Shown: positions 33,641 to 46,050, numbered from the stretch's first letter. The stretch is 64,000 nt of DNA from Lithobates sylvaticus (GCA_028564925.1 CM053026.1:133783155-133847154), one strand, 5' to 3'. The notes: generated by a model from the sequence alone, not told the origin. Made by a program: numbers and translations.

Positions 33641-34749
33641 GTAGTTTTTATATATAAATGTTATTTTAAACTTATTTGTACTTGTAGGACTAGGCCAGAG
33701 AGTAGACAGGGTGTTTTTTTTTGTAGGTTTTAATTTGAAACGTATCTTGGTGAGATATGCAAAGATGTGCCCATTTGAGAAATCAACCCCACAAGTATCG
33801 GGAGCGTGCGCATCCAGCATAGTCTCATTAGCTCCATATCTTGCCCCTCCCTCTCCCAATCTGAATGCTGCTCTGCAGGGAATTTTAGAGGCTAACACCA
33901 AAATAAAACATCTTATATTAAATGGAATTCCCAACTGCATTACATGTTTTTGATGATTCTAAGGGCAATACACAAGAAAACGAATTGCTATATTATACTA
34001 TACTGAAATACTACTATTTACTACTACAATTTACTACTACGACTTTTTAATACTACAATCTACAAATATGAGGGTATATATTTTTGCCTTTCTTGACCCA
34101 GTCAAGAACTGGATATTTCACACTATTTTAAAGTCCTTCTATAGCTTAGATGTATTTTTCTCAGTTAAATTGTGTTAAAAAAAGACATTGTGTGTTCCGG
34201 TTTAGATATGATGCTAGTGAATAGATCAAAGAGAATGTCACCTTCTATTTCAAGAATAAAGACATTTTGCAGTATATTTTCAGGATATGCCCACCAAATA
34301 TCTAAGATTATCTTTAAGTATGTTCAACAAAATAAAGCTGAAACGATATTTGGATATAAAACATTGAAATTAAATTTGATACTTTTGAAGCTTTGCTACC
34401 TTAGAGTTTTTTTTATTTATTTTATGCACATAGAGAACGAAGAATGACTCCCTCCCTTTTTCTGAATTTACAGAGCTAAGAAATTCATTCTTCCCCTGTA
34501 ACTGATCATGGACTTTGTGATTAACATAATAGGTCACAGTCACACTGTAGGTATCTACTACAGTCATACAAAGTTAAGTAAACCAAATGAGTTTAGATGA
34601 ACCTGGTTCACAAAATCAAAAAAGAGAATATATTAAAACAATTGTACACATTTTCTTTGAATGGAATCTGTCAGGAAAAATATATACAACTGTTAAATTG
34701 GCTAATACATAAGCAGAAACTCTGCCCTGGAACAAGTATGTAGAATACT
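33641..34749. other. No recognised feature
   Basis: AT-rich sequence. Short frames only. CTACTATTTACTACTACAAT at about 34010 is a small ACT/CTA-rich simple repeat. Confidence 0.5.
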
Positions 34750-34757
34750 CAGGGCTA

Positions 34758-34968
34758 AGGATGAGCTTCGGCGTGTTCGCACACCCCACGTGCAGTGCCC
34801 GCCAGGAAGTCGTCACTGCACTGCGCTAATCACAGGCAGTGAGACATTTTCCGATCTCTGCAGCCGCGCATCGGGACAATGTCTCACTGCCTGTGATTAG
34901 CGCAGCGCAGTGCCGACTTCCTGGCGGGCTCTACAAGTGGTGTGTACGAACACGCCAGAGCTCATCCT
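34758..34968. mobile_element. Short palindromic MITE, TA target (second copy)
   Basis: 211 bp. Same family as 12078-12285: AGGATGAGCTTCGGCGTG at the left, CACGCCAGAGCTCATCCT at the right, TA on both sides. GCGCTAATCACAGGCAGTGA pairs with TCACTGCCTGTGATTAGCGC, so the interior forms a near-complete hairpin. Confidence 0.78.
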
Positions 34969-34974
34969 TACTTA

Positions 34975-35438
34975 GGGCTAGCCCAAGACATTGTGCTGCC
35001 TGGGTCCAAGAATGAAATGCCTGACTCGGCTTGCGAATGTTGTCTCGCAAAACGAGCAGGATTCAAGCATCTGCGGTGTGCAGTACCATATTTGGCCAGA
35101 GATGCGGGGGTGCCAGTGACACTTGGAGCCGTTCAGAGCCGCTCAGAAATACTCAGAAACACTCGGAAATACTTGCAAACATTCAGAAATACTCCGTTTC
35201 TGAGTGTTTCCGAGCCTTTCCAAGGGTTTCCGAGCGGTCTCCGAGTATTTACGAGTCTCTCCAGTGCCCCCCCACCTCTGGCTACATGCGGTTTTGCATG
35301 CGATAGAAGTCAATGTGGAACAAATTATCTTTGTTTCCATTTACTTCTATGGGGAAACTCGCTTTGATATGCGAGTGCTTTGGATTACAAGCATTCTCCT
35401 GGAATGGATTATGCTCATAAACCAAGGTTCCACTGTAT
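34975..35438. repeat. Interspersed repeat with AAGGTTCCACTGTA end
   Basis: Contains a stretch of CTCAGAAA/CTCGGAAA units (35140-35200) followed by the reverse type TTTCCGAG (35200-35240), which can fold back. The sequence ends with AACCAAGGTTCCACTGTA, an apparent terminal repeat whose partner is missing at the left. Probably a 5'-truncated DNA transposon. Class not established. Confidence 0.5.
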
Positions 35439-36009
35439 AGTGCAAATGACATCCAATTAATACTCCAAAAAATACAAATAAGGTGCAAAAAACATTCAGT
35501 CAATAATGATAAAAAAGAAAAAAAAAATCACAAAAATGTTCATAAACAGTTTTGTGCAAAAAAAAACTTGGCGCAAAAAATAGTTCATATAGTTATTTCA
35601 CCAACCATAGTGCAAAGAAATTTTCAGTTCTTAAAAGTGATGAACTGTCACCATCCATGACAATAATGTGCTCCAGCCTCTCACCTCAAGCAAAGACCTA
35701 CCTAGACCTACAGGTCTAGTCACGTTTCTGATGTAGATCTCTTAGACATCAACAGTAGCAGACTCTTTCTCCTCTAAGCGTCCAGCCAGGTCAGACCAAA
35801 TCTCAATGTAAACAGGGGACTTCACTGAATGATTTAATCTCCTCATTCTCCTCAGTTGCAGGCTCACATGAAAATACAAATAAACCTCCATGTACAGACT
35901 TTCAGTAAAAATATTAATTAAAAAAGCAGTAACTTACATCTAAAATTGAAGTGTTCAGCTTCACACAAATCAAGGACTTCCTGTCTTGGCCGTGACCGCA
36001 AGTGACGTC
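35439..36009. other. No recognised gene
   Basis: AT-rich, with an A-rich stretch at 35508-35580. Nothing assignable. The downstream hammerhead-like motif may mark the end of a repeat covering part of this stretch. Confidence 0.4.
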
Positions 36010-36075
36010 ACCCGTCTCCTACCAACGCGTTGCATCACAGATCACGTGACTTTATCAAGGGTTTGGAGTCACTGT
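36010..36075 (-). ncRNA. Hammerhead-ribozyme-like motif (minus strand)
   Basis: Read on -, CCCTTGATAAAGTCAC then GTGATGCAACGCGTTGG. The core TTGATAA stands in place of CTGATGA, GTCAC...GTGAT can form stem II, and GCAACGCGTTGG takes the place of GAAACGCGTTGG. CCAA upstream can pair with TTGG downstream as stem I. This variant of the frog motif is recognisable, but both core boxes deviate. Confidence 0.4.
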
Positions 36076-36154
36076 GTGGGAACACTTTCATGTTGGCAGC
36101 TACTTGTTTTTTCACATATTTGGTTTGCGCATTAGTATACCCCCATTTTTTACA

Positions 36155-36318
36155 TTTTTACTAGTGTAGTATATAGCCATGCTAGGGTATATAGACAGGC
36201 TAGTGTAGTATATAGACAGGCTAGGGTAATATATAGACAGGCTAGTGTAATATACAGACAGGTTACTAGTGTATATAAACAGGCTACTATTGTATATAGA
36301 CAGGTGTAGTATATGCAG
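36155..36318 (+). repeat. Minisatellite, TATATAGACAGGCTAG units
   Basis: About seven units of 20-26 bp, each containing TATA(T/C)AGACAGGCTAG or a close variant, with GTGTAGTA or GTAATA between. The Leu/Tyr/Thr-rich frame on the minus strand is an artefact of the repeat. Confidence 0.85.
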
Positions 36319-36966
36319 AGCTTCCTTGTGCTGTGTACTGCCACTCCCTCCCCCCCTCCCTCCTCCAGTCCAGGTTGTCCCTGTCAGCCCTTCAGATCAC
36401 TCTGTTCAGGAATGGGGTGTTAGTGAAAGAGTGAGGCATCTCCCAGCTATGTCATATGGGCAGATCAAGGAGGAGACTGGCTCTCACACTCATCTCAGTG
36501 ACAGTGCTGCGGCTATGCGGGACAGCACTGTGACAGGCAGCCCGCAACACTCTCACTGAGTCTGCACCCAAAGCGGATTGTGTAGGTAGCGGCGGCCCTG
36601 CTCTGCCACCCCTCTCAACTTTCCGCCTGGGTCCCATGGACCCATTGGGACCAATGGTAGGGCCAGCCCTGAGAATACTCCTTCCAGGTCACTGACTGCA
36701 TTGTAAATCACCTGTACATTTAAAAGCAAGGTACCATTTGCATATTGCACATATCTACTCCCACAGGTCTCCTTGATGTGAGCTTTATACTTGTCCTTGC
36801 AAACCAGTTTTTATCAGACTTTTCTTGGTATATAACATTGTGCTGTGCATCCACGCTCTTATGATCCAGTGGATACTGGCAATGCTGTAGTTGGCGCAAA
36901 GAGAATAGGTACCTAGTACTAGGGAAGGCTTGGCCTGAATGTTCCTATGTTTAGATGCAGGGACTA

Positions 36967-38150
36967 GGGATGGGCTATCTGTTCGAGTCGAACATTGGCT
37001 GTTCGCCCGTTCGCCGAACAGCGAACAATTTGGGGTGTTTGCAGCAAATTCGAAAAGCCACGGAACACCCTTTAAAAGTATATGGGAGAAATCTAAAGTA
37101 CTAATTTTAAAGGTTAATATGCAGGTTATTGTCATAAAAAGTGTTTGGGGACCCGGGTCCTGCCCCAGGGGACATGTATCAATGCAAAAAAACTGTTTTA
37201 AAAACTGCAGTTTTCGTGGGAGCAGTGATTTTAATAATGCTTAAAGTGAAACAATAAAAGTGAAATATTCCTTTAAATTTCGTACCTGGGGAGTGTCTAT
37301 AGTATGCCTGTAAAGTAGCGCATGTTTCCCGTGTTTATAACAGTCCAAGAGCAAAATTACATTTCTAAAGGAAAAAAGTAATTTAAAAGTACTAGCGCTA
37401 GTGCCGCTATTAATGAATTGTCGGTCCCGACAATACACATAAAAGTCATTGAAAAATAAAAAAAATAAATGCGTGGGGGTCCCCCCAAAATTCCATTACC
37501 AAGCCCTTCAGGTCTGGTATGGATATTAAGGGGAACTCCGTGCCAAAATTAAAAAAAAAATGGCATGGGGTTCACCCCAAAAATCAATACCAGACCCTTC
37601 AGGTCTGGTATGGATTTTAGGGGGAACTCCACGCCCAAATTTTTAAATAAATGGTGTGGTTTCCCCCAAAAAATCAACACCAGACCCTTATCCGAGCAGG
37701 CAACCTGGCAGGCTGCAGGAAAAGAGGGGGGGGACGAGAGAGTGCCCCTCCTCCTGAACCGTACCAGGCCACATGCCCTCAACATGGGGAGGATGTGTTC
37801 CGAGCGAGCGTGTTCCGAGCGAGCATGTTCCTCGCTGGAGATCGAGAATTGGAATACATCGCTGGAGTAGGAGCATGGATTTATTGGATTACATCGCTGG
37901 ACTTGTCCCAAGCCGTCTCTCGTGTGTTTTTTTTAACATTTTGACACTTTCTTTTTGTGAAATGGTAATGCCTTACCAATTCACACATGGGGGGGGGGGC
38001 GGGATCTGGTTGTCCCCTTTGTTAAGGGGGGCTTCCAGATTCTGATAAGCCCCCCACCCACAGATCCCCACAACCACCGAGCAAGGGTTGTGGGGATGAG
38101 GCCCTTGTCCCCATCAACATGGGGACATCCTGGTACGGTTCAGGAGGGGG
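36967..38150. mobile_element. Likely truncated hAT-type repeat with internal tandem units
   Basis: Begins TAGGGATGGGC followed by GTTCGAGTCGAACATTGGC, a hAT-like terminus. No matching right end was found, so it is probably truncated. Inside, 37470-37700 holds about 2.5 units of roughly 90 bp sharing CCAGACCCTTCAGGTCTGGTATGGAT and GGGGAACTCC. The CCCTTCAGGTCTGG/CCAGACC core is itself palindromic. GC-rich tail with TTGTGGGGAT/ATCCCCACAA hairpin at about 38064-38098. Confidence 0.55.
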
Positions 38151-38867
38151 GGGGCGCTCTCTCTTTTTCTATTTGTCTTGGCAAGACTTCTGGTTCCTCT
38201 CTAATGATTAATATATGCCAATGGATCTGGATTGGGTGAACCCCTGGTCAAGAGGTCTAGTGTTGTAGGGACAACCACATTTTCAGAGTTCCAGAATGTT
38301 GATTTGGAGACAGGATTACTCCAGTGCCCATGTCTCCTGCACTGATAAGGTGTCTAGGACTCCTCCCCAGATCTTTAGGCTGGCATCAGTTTTTAGTATC
38401 CATCAGATATTGAGAAGAAGGGTTTTCCCAGCCAGAGCTGGATTCCTGAGCCTCCACGACAGTGATTATCTATTTTTTTTTAGGTGTCAGGTGAGTTGGT
38501 TTGGCTAGAGACTGAATGGATAACAGAATGTTGAGTGAAGGTGGAGGTCTGGAGTGGAACTGAGCAAATGGAACTGCCTGAAAAAGCTACCACCGTGGCT
38601 AGAATTCTCATACAGAATTGGAGTGTTGGATGGCACCTGGACTGAGTCCGAGACTGAAGAGTGAGAAGTTTTTCCTATCCAGGACAAGACCCAGATATGC
38701 CAAGCAAGGTGTTATTTCCAGCACTAAGTTCTGAAGGTTCAGGATCCAACCAAACCCTTTTAAAGTCTGTATTACATTGTTGATTGGAATCCCTCAAATA
38801 TGAGATTGTCCAGATTTCCCACAATAGGCATGCTCTGAGATCGTAGCAAGGCTAGCATAGTTACATA
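38151..38867. other. No recognised feature
   Basis: No convincing frame, inverted repeat or tandem array. Confidence 0.45.
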
Positions 38868-39262
38868 GTTACATAGTTAGCTAGGCCGAAAAAAGACACA
38901 AGTCCATCCAGTTCAACCATAAAAATAAAAGAAATAATAAATAAAATAAAAATATATCGTACAATCCAATAAACCCCATTCTATACCCACAGTTGATCCA
39001 GAGGAAGGCAAAAAAAAACCCCAAAAGAGCATGCTCCAATCTGCTACAGCAGGGGAAAAAAAATCCCTTCCTGATCCCCCTAGAGGCAATCGGATTTTCC
39101 CTGGATCAACTTTACCTATAAATGTCAGTACCCAGTTATATTATGTACATTTAGGAAAGTATCCAGGCCTTTCTTAAAGCAATCTACTGAGTTAGCCAGA
39201 ACCACCTCTGGAGGGAGTCTATTCCATATTTTCACAGCTCTTACTATGAAGAAACCTTTCCG
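38868..39262 (-). mobile_element. 3' fragment of a CR1/Rex1-like LINE
   Basis: On the minus strand the right part translates with KIWNRLPPEVVLANSV and DCFKKGLDTF, the C-terminal signature of CR1/Rex1-type LINE ORF2 proteins (WNxLPxxVVxAxSVxxFKxxLD). An AT-rich 3' region follows and the fragment ends in an (ACATAGTT)n tail at 38868-38890 (three units), a LINE-type microsatellite end. The LINE is severely 5'-truncated: only about 45 residues of coding sequence remain. Confidence 0.65.
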
Positions 39263-39414
39263 TGGGGGCCAGTACATTCGGTGCAGTACATAGACCACAT
39301 TTTAGAGCCACGAACTAGTAGTGTTGATTACATAAAGCAACATAGAAGTATAGAAGTAGCATTGATGTACTGGAAATATGGCTACATGAAAGAATGCACC
39401 CTTAGGCTGGGTTC

Positions 39415-39620
39415 ACACTGGAACCGGCTGCAGATCGCACAGGAGCGCTGTGCATCCCTGTTCCCCATTTCAGGGATGATTCAGGGCAGAATCCATACAT
39501 GAATTTGGCCCTAAAACGGAGCCAAAGACGTACAGCGTTTCTGAGCCAGTCACATTCTCCTGCTATGCGAATTGGATGCGGGGAAACCTGCATCCAATTC
39601 GCATTGGTGTGAACCCGGCC
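39415..39620. mobile_element. TTA-flanked MITE, GGCTGGGTTCACAC ends
   Basis: TTA at 39412-39414 and 39621-39623. GGCTGGGTTCACAC at the left is matched by GTGTGAACCCGGCC at the right. Internal ATTGGATGCGGGG and CTGCATCCAAT form a hairpin. A 3-bp TTA target is typical of PIF/Harbinger elements. Related ends occur at 56142 and 60521. Confidence 0.75.
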
Positions 39621-39795
39621 TTAATGTCCACAGAGACTCAAAACCTGAGGCACCATGATGAAGGTGGATTCTATGTGGAACTTTTGAACTTGATTGAAAC
39701 GATTAAGGCCTTCAGATCCAAGAAGGCGCAGATAGCTTCTTTTGGGTTTGGTATTGTCTAAAGTTTGAAAAAACCCTTAACAATGGTGATAACAC

Positions 39796-42700
39796 GTGAG
39801 GCCTGCACTAATCCACCACGCCGTTATGCGTTTTTATCTACCAAAATATATGGGGAGCCCTTCCTTATTCTAGCCTTCTATGTTCCTCCCCCATTCTCCA
39901 CCTCTATAATCATGGAAGGTTTCTCATTCATGGCCCGACATCCCACGACACAAGCAGTCTGGATGGGGGACTTCAACACTACGTTGAACACTGCCCTTGA
40001 CAGACTTAGGCCTCCATTGTTAGCTGCATGGATGGCCAGGGATACCAAGTTCTCCAAACTCATTTCCTCCTTTCATCTAGTAGACACCTGGAGACATCGG
40101 TTCCCACACGCATGTACTTATTCCTGTTTCTCATCCACCCATAACTCCATGTTCCGCATTGATTTTATCCTCATATCCCAAAGACTTGCGACTATTAGAA
40201 ATGGCATTCGGTCCCAGGTTACTATCAGACCATAGCCCCTACTGGATCACATTAAGTATCCCCCTTGACAAACCACCACGGGCATGGCACTTGAATCCAT
40301 TCTGGCTTCCATCACTACTACCCGAAGACAATGAACGCACAATTGAGTGGAGATGGTACTTTGCAGAGAATGACCACTCTGCCTCCCCTTCGGCAGTCTA
40401 GGACTCAAGTTACATGCCGTGCGTCCCTGATCTCACACATTAATAAGATCAAGGCAGACTCTGCGGGAGCCTTTGAGAAGGCAGTGGTAGAGCTCTCCTC
40501 CACAGAACAAGTGTATGCAACCGACCCATCCCCGACACATGCCAACTTGCTTAAACTACAGACTAGAGTACTAACCCAGTTACAGTATGAGAAAGCTAGA
40601 CAGAAGCTATTTTTCACCAGGCAGAAGCAATTTGAGCATGGGGAAAAGGCTGGCAAACTACTCGCATACCTAGTACATAGCGAGGACAGGCCCACAGTTG
40701 TTATCACCTTACATGGTCCCAGAGGCCAACAAATCACAGACCCCCCAGTGTGACCTCCAGCTTCAGGGATTTATTTGCGGAACTATACACATCAATGGTC
40801 CCTGAGGATATAGAGCCCATGAACCTCTTCCTCGAGAGCATCTCATTCCCCCAACTAACTGAAGACCAGGTCAATCTCCTTGAGGCACCTCTTACCACTG
40901 AGGAAATAGCCATTGCTTTTGCAGGCTTTACCAGATCCAAATCCCCAGGCTCGGATGGCCTACCCATAGAGTTCTACTTCCACTTCAAAGAGATACTTAC
41001 CCCTAAACTACTGGCCCTTTACAATGACCTCTTTGAGACCTTTACACTACCACCATCTATGAGGGAAGCCACAGTAGTCCTCATACCCAAACCAGGCAAA
41101 GACCCAGGATATCCAGAGTCTTATCTCCCCATTTCCCTACTACAAGTCGACAGTAAAATGTTAGCCAAAGTACTGTCCATTCGCCTTAAACAAGTAATAC
41201 TGTCCATTATACACACAGACCAGGCAGGTTTTATGCCTAGCCGAAATACCTCATTTAACCTTTGGAAACTCTTTATTAATCTACAAGCCGTACATGATAA
41301 TGTCGGAACACGGGTGGTAATAACACTGGGTACAGCCAAGGCGTTTCATTCGGTGGAGTGGAGATATCTCTGGAGATACTTGGAGGGATATGGCTTTGGA
41401 CATAAGTTCATCAGATGGGTCCAATTACTATACCAAAACAGCTAAGGTGGTGGCTAATGGATGGCCATCTCCAGTGTCTGACCTCAGTAGAGGCACGAGA
41501 CAGGGCTTCCCACTCTCCCCACTACTATATGCATTGGCTGCAGAACCCCTTGCCATGTCTATCCGTGTAAATCCAGAGAACTGAGACTGGGGCTCCTGAC
41601 TGAAAAAAATCTGTATGTATGCTGATGATACCTTGTTGTATCTAGCTGACTCTGGACCTTCCCTACGCAATGCTCTCCAAATGATTGAACAATTTGGGAC
41701 ATTCTCCGGACTTAACTCAACTGGGGGAAGTCTCAGATTCTGCCATTCGATAGTTTCCCACCCTCAGAGTCCCAGACCAACATGCCACTACAGAGGGTCG
41801 ATACAATTAAATACCCAGGGATACACATCTCCAGAGCCCCGGCGGATTACATCGCTTTGAATATTGAGACCTTATTCTCCTTAGTCAAATCTAAAATACC
41901 TCTGGGGGTATGGGGCCGTATTAACCTAATAAAAATGGTTCTCTTACCCAAAGTGCTCTACGTTCTTTTGCACACTCCAATCTACCTACCCCTAAAATAC
42001 TTTAAGTCTCTTGAAGCCCTCCTTAAACCCTTTACTTGGGGGAATAACAGACACAAACTCACATGGCAAACGCTTAAAAACCTGACGGATATGGGTGGCA
42101 CGGCCCTCCCAGACTTCAACCACTAGTACATCGCATCCCATCTGTCCCCACTTTACCACATAGACAAGACAGACAGCGAACGATTCCTTACCCTATTGTG
42201 CCTGAGGTGGGCACAACGCACCAAAGACTCGATATATGCCATATTAATAGGTACGGGGAGCGCGGAGTCAGGAGGGACAAAAAGTCCTTGCTGTATCACT
42301 ACAGGTGCATATGGGAACTAGCCTCTGCCAAATTAGGGATACAACCCCATAATGACTACACACCACTTTGGCATAACAAGCATCTACAGGAATTCCTCCA
42401 CATCCAGAACTCAGAGATCTGGACCACACAGGGTATCTACTACATGCACCACCTACTGTCTGATGGGACCTTTAAGACCTTTAACGCACTCAGGGAAGAA
42501 TTTACACTCCAAAAATCACATGTTCTTTAGATTCCTACAGGTGCGACATGCGGCTCAAGCACAGTTCCCAAAATCCCTTCCACAACCTACCCCTAACCCT
42601 ATCATATCAATAATTAAGAACACAGATCCCAAAAGGCTAGTATCATCTGTCTACAACATGCTTGCTACACCTGTCTCTGACAAACTGGCATACGACCTGA

Positions 42701-43017
42701 AGCCCCGCTGGGAGGGGGGGATGGGACCGATGGAGGACGAGGAGTGGGAAGAGGCATTGGAGTCCTGGAAGGCAGTGTCCCCTAAGCTCTCGGACAGATT
42801 ACCCCAGATATACATACCCCATCGGACATACCTTACCCCTCTCAGGGTAGCCAGATACAAAAGAGATCAATCCATCACATGCCCAATGTGCGGCCTGGAA
42901 ACGGGCACCTTCTTCCACCTCATATGGTCCTGCCCCAAAATACAGGGTCTTTGGAAACAAATCGTGACCTTCCTGCAAGACACTATGGGCTCACCTTTAG
43001 CGCTAGACCCAAAATAA
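39796..43017 (+). pseudogene. LINE ORF2 remnant (EN-RT-Cys)
   Basis: This is the coding remains of the LINE. Endonuclease C-terminal half (39796-40235), linker (40331-40753), RT fingers and palm (40750-41445), motif B (about 41490-41580), motif C YADD (about 41618-41630), RT thumb (41782-42126) and the C-terminal Cys/His region (42352-43017) lie in different frames. The first about 100 residues of the endonuclease are missing owing to 5' truncation. It cannot encode a working enzyme. Confidence 0.88.
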
Positions 43018-43509
43018 TGCCTCCTTGGGATATTTCCCGACGTCCTAGACAAATAGACCAAAATATTTCTCCATGAAACCCTCGTCTCGGTTAGGATAAC
43101 CATAGCCCGAAAATGAATGAGACCAGTGCCCCCAACCATCACAGATTGGAAAAGGGATGTAAATGTGACCCTACCCTACAAGAAATTCCTATACATTAAT
43201 AGAGGCTGTCCAGACAAATACAACAGAGTATGGGAGCGCTGGCTGCAGGAATCTGAAACCTGTACATGATCACTATAAGGATTCTTGACACAAATATACT
43301 ATCTATGCTAAAATTGTATATCTTTATTATGTTCCGAGTGACACATGCACTCACATAAGTGCTCACCAACACACAATGGTTGTATTATGTATTGTAACAA
43401 TATTGCGCATCCCATTCACCTCACAATGGAAGCCATACTTGTATGATTCCTGTGTTTGATATGTATACACTTTTGCTCAATAAAAACCTTTGTTCAACGG
43501 AAAAAAAAA
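39796..43509 (+). mobile_element. 5'-truncated L1-clade LINE, decayed, 17-bp TSD
   Basis: AACAATGGTGATAACAC is present at 39779-39795 and 43510-43526, directly after an A tail (about 43500-43510). AATAAA lies at 43480. The copy starts inside the apurinic-like endonuclease (VWMGDFNTTLN), continues through the linker and RT (KSPGSDGLPIEFY, PKPGKDPGYPESY, DQAGFMPSRN, QGFPLSPLLYALAAEPL, MYADDTLLYLA), and ends with a Cys/His motif, CPMCGLETGTFFHLIWSCP. ORF2 is spread over at least six frame segments with frameshifts and stops (for example the break between 40753 and the frame restarting at 40750, and those near 41445, 41584, 41782 and 42126). The motif A aspartate appears lost (TLGTAKAFH). Dead copy, old enough to have decayed but with an intact TSD. 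Confidence 0.92.
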
Positions 43510-43526
43510 AACAATGGTGATAACAC

Positions 43527-44282
43527 CTTAATTCAAAGACCTGCAAGAACAGCATTGGAGGTCTGCCAGTCTGTGCAGAGACATAGGCAGTATTGATAGC
43601 ATGAAGCAAGGAAGGGGCAGAGAGCAGACCTCAAGCTTGTAGACCCTGGAAACCCAGAAACTCAAGATACTTTCTGAACAAGGATCCCAGGGCTTGTGGC
43701 TGAACTGGGTCTAGAGTTTAATGCCTTATGAAGGCCTTTTTTTGGGCTTCAAAAGGGGAAGGAGCCTTTCTAGCATGAGGTTTATGCTTCTTCAGCTAGG
43801 ACAAATGAGTACTTTTATCCCCAGTGATGTATTTTATGAGGAAGTCCGAGGCAGCGCCATAAAGACATTTACTTTCAAAAAAAGTATGCACAGCAAACCA
43901 TTTTTACATTGCTGTTCCACCAACCAACATTTCAACCATAGAGATCTCTGTATATTTACTGATAGGAAATAAGACAGGTTATATCAACTAACCTGTCAAC
44001 ACAATAGTGTAGGACTGCTGGCATGAGCTCTAAGCTCTCTACAAATAACCATTCTGAATAGACACTGGATCTTTTTAACATAAGTCTAGTCCATAGCCCT
44101 AAGGTTTGACTTACTAACACCATTCGTAGCATGTTGCAATGAAGCCTCTGCTAAAGAAAACAAGGATTTGGAAAGAGTTTTTTAAATCTTTGTCAATCAG
44201 GTACTTAACCACTTGTGCATCCTTATGAGGAATGACCAGGGGCATGACCAATATACAGTGAGAGCTGCCTCTCTTTTTTTTT
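43527..44282. other. No recognised feature
   Basis: No frame, repeat pair or tandem array convincing enough to annotate. Confidence 0.45.
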
Positions 44283-44286
44283 TTAA

Positions 44287-45234
44287 CCACTTTCAGACCG
44301 GACCATTTTGCTGGCCAAAGACCAGACCACTTTTTGCGATTCGGCACTGCGTCGCTTTAACTGACAATTGCGCGGTCGTGCGACATGGCTCCCAAACAAA
44401 ATTGACGTCCTTTTTTTCCCCACAAAAAGAGCTTACTTTTGGTGGTATTTGATCACCCCTGCGGTTTTTATTTTTTGTGCTATAAACAAAAAAAGAGCGA
44501 CAAAAACGCATAATTTTTTTACTTTTTGCTATAATAAATGTCCCCCAAAAATGTATAAAAAAAACTTTTTTTCCTCAGTTTAGGCCGATACGTATTCTTC
44601 TACATATTTTTGGTAAAATAAAAAATCGCAATAAGCGATTATTGATTGGTTTGCGTAAAAGTTATAGCGTTTACAAAATAGGGGATAGTTTTATGGCATT
44701 TTTATTATTTTTTTTTTACTAGTAATGGCGGCGATTTTTATTGTGACTGCGACATTATGGCGGACACATCGGACATTTTTGACACATTTCTGGGACCGTT
44801 GTCATTTATATAGCAATCAGTGCTATACAAATGCACTGATTTCTGTGTAAATGACACTGGCAGTGAAGGGGTTAACCACTAGGTGGCAGTGTAGGGGTTA
44901 AAAGTGTCCTAGGGGCGTGTTGCTAACTGTGGGGGGCGTGGCTGTGTTTTTCACATCACTGATCTCTGCTCCAATCACAGGGAGCAGAGATCAGTGACAC
45001 TGTTGCTAGGCAGAACAGGGATATGCTTGTTTACTTTAGCATCTCCCCGTTCTTACTCCCCATATCCCCATGGCAATAGAGTCCACGGGACCCGCGATCC
45101 GACTCACGGAGGTCCCGGCCGGCGGCGTGCACGCGATGGCACAGCGGCATATTTAAAGGGAAGTACTTGTATGCCCATTCGCCTGTCCGTGCCATTCTGC
45201 CGACGTACATCTGTGTGCGCCGGTCGGGAAGTGG
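44287..45234. mobile_element. TTAA-flanked MITE, CCACTTTCAGACCGG ends (complete)
   Basis: TTAA at 44283-44286 and 45235-45238. Ends CCACTTTCAGACCGG and CCGGTCGGGAAGTGG are inverted repeats of about 16 bp. Family landmarks: GCACTGCGTCGCTTTAACTG, GGTGGTATTTGATCACC, AAATGGCGGCGAT-like block and AAGGGGTTAACCACTA. The terminal quarter is GC-rich while the middle is AT-rich. 948 bp without a transposase, so moved in trans by a piggyBac- or Kolobok-like enzyme. Confidence 0.82.
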
Positions 45235-45256
45235 TTAAAATGCCTGCTTAAATGGA

Positions 45257-45462
45257 AAGGGCAGCACAGTAGCTTAGTGGTTAGCACTTCTTCAGCACTA
45301 GGGTTGTCAGTTCAAATCCCGACCACAACACTACCTAAATGGAGATCTCATGTTTTCTCTGTGTCTGCGTGTGTTTCCTCCAAGTACTCCAGTTTCTTCC
45401 CACACTCCAAAGACATGCTCACATGTTTATTGCCTCCTGTCTAAATTGGCCCTAGTAATTTA
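45257..45462 (+). mobile_element. tRNA-type SINE-like repeat
   Basis: AGCTTAGTGGTTAGCAC resembles a pol III A box and GTTCAAATCCC a B box about 35 bp downstream, as in tRNA-derived SINEs. The following TTTCCTCCAAGTACTCC and CACTCCAAAGACATG match, from memory, a repeat common in fish and amphibians. No cloverleaf with an anticodon stem was found, so this is not a tRNA gene. Confidence 0.6.
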
Positions 45463-46050
45463 GACTATTTCACTTTAAGCATTATTAAAATGCCCCATTA
45501 TAGTGTGATATTTGGGGAGTACAGATCACTAGCCAGCAGTATTTTTAAAAACAAAAAGCAGTCTTAATTTTCCAAAAGGCAAACAAAACAGTTCAAAAAC
45601 ATCGGGTATACAAAAACTTCAGCTCACTGCCAGAATAAACTAGTCCCACAACAGGGTTTGAGTCCCTGCCTGCTCCAGAAGTCCAGGAAAGTTGCAAGTG
45701 ACCAGCAGCATCTCAGCCGATCAACAGACTCTCAACTGTGTGCTGTTGAACATCATACCTCAGACCATTTGCTGGCTGCTTCCTGCCCTTTTCAGCCCTG
45801 TCAGCCATTAACCCTTTCAGAACCACAGTACCCATAGTCAGAGACGCCAAGCTCTGGGTTCCATATGAGGGTTTAACAGTCCTGGAAAAACTGCAAAATG
45901 GGTTTCCCTCTATCAGATCATCCTGGAACTGATCAACCCAACTTTAAGGAATCACAACCCAAATAATAGAGACACATATCTGCCTTCCAGAACCCATCCC
46001 GGATGTCCTATACAATGGTGTATCGGGAATTTTTCAGTCTCCATATAGAG
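45463..46050. other. No recognised feature
   Basis: Nothing assignable. No coding character. Confidence 0.45.

Noticed and set aside
33464-33733. Cys/His-containing frame resembling a zinc-finger array
   Set aside because: The Cys/His spacing follows the 31-bp DNA repeat, and the frame ends outside it without support.
36150-36344. Repetitive Leu/Tyr/Thr protein-like frame on the minus strand
   Set aside because: Product of the TATATAGACAGG minisatellite.
40159-40401. Extra open frames overlapping the LINE at 39796
   Set aside because: They are shadow frames of the frame-shifted ORF2 and not separate genes.
45257-45330. tRNA gene
   Set aside because: A-box-like and B-box-like sequences are present, but no anticodon arm or acceptor stem. 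It fits a SINE-type repeat better.
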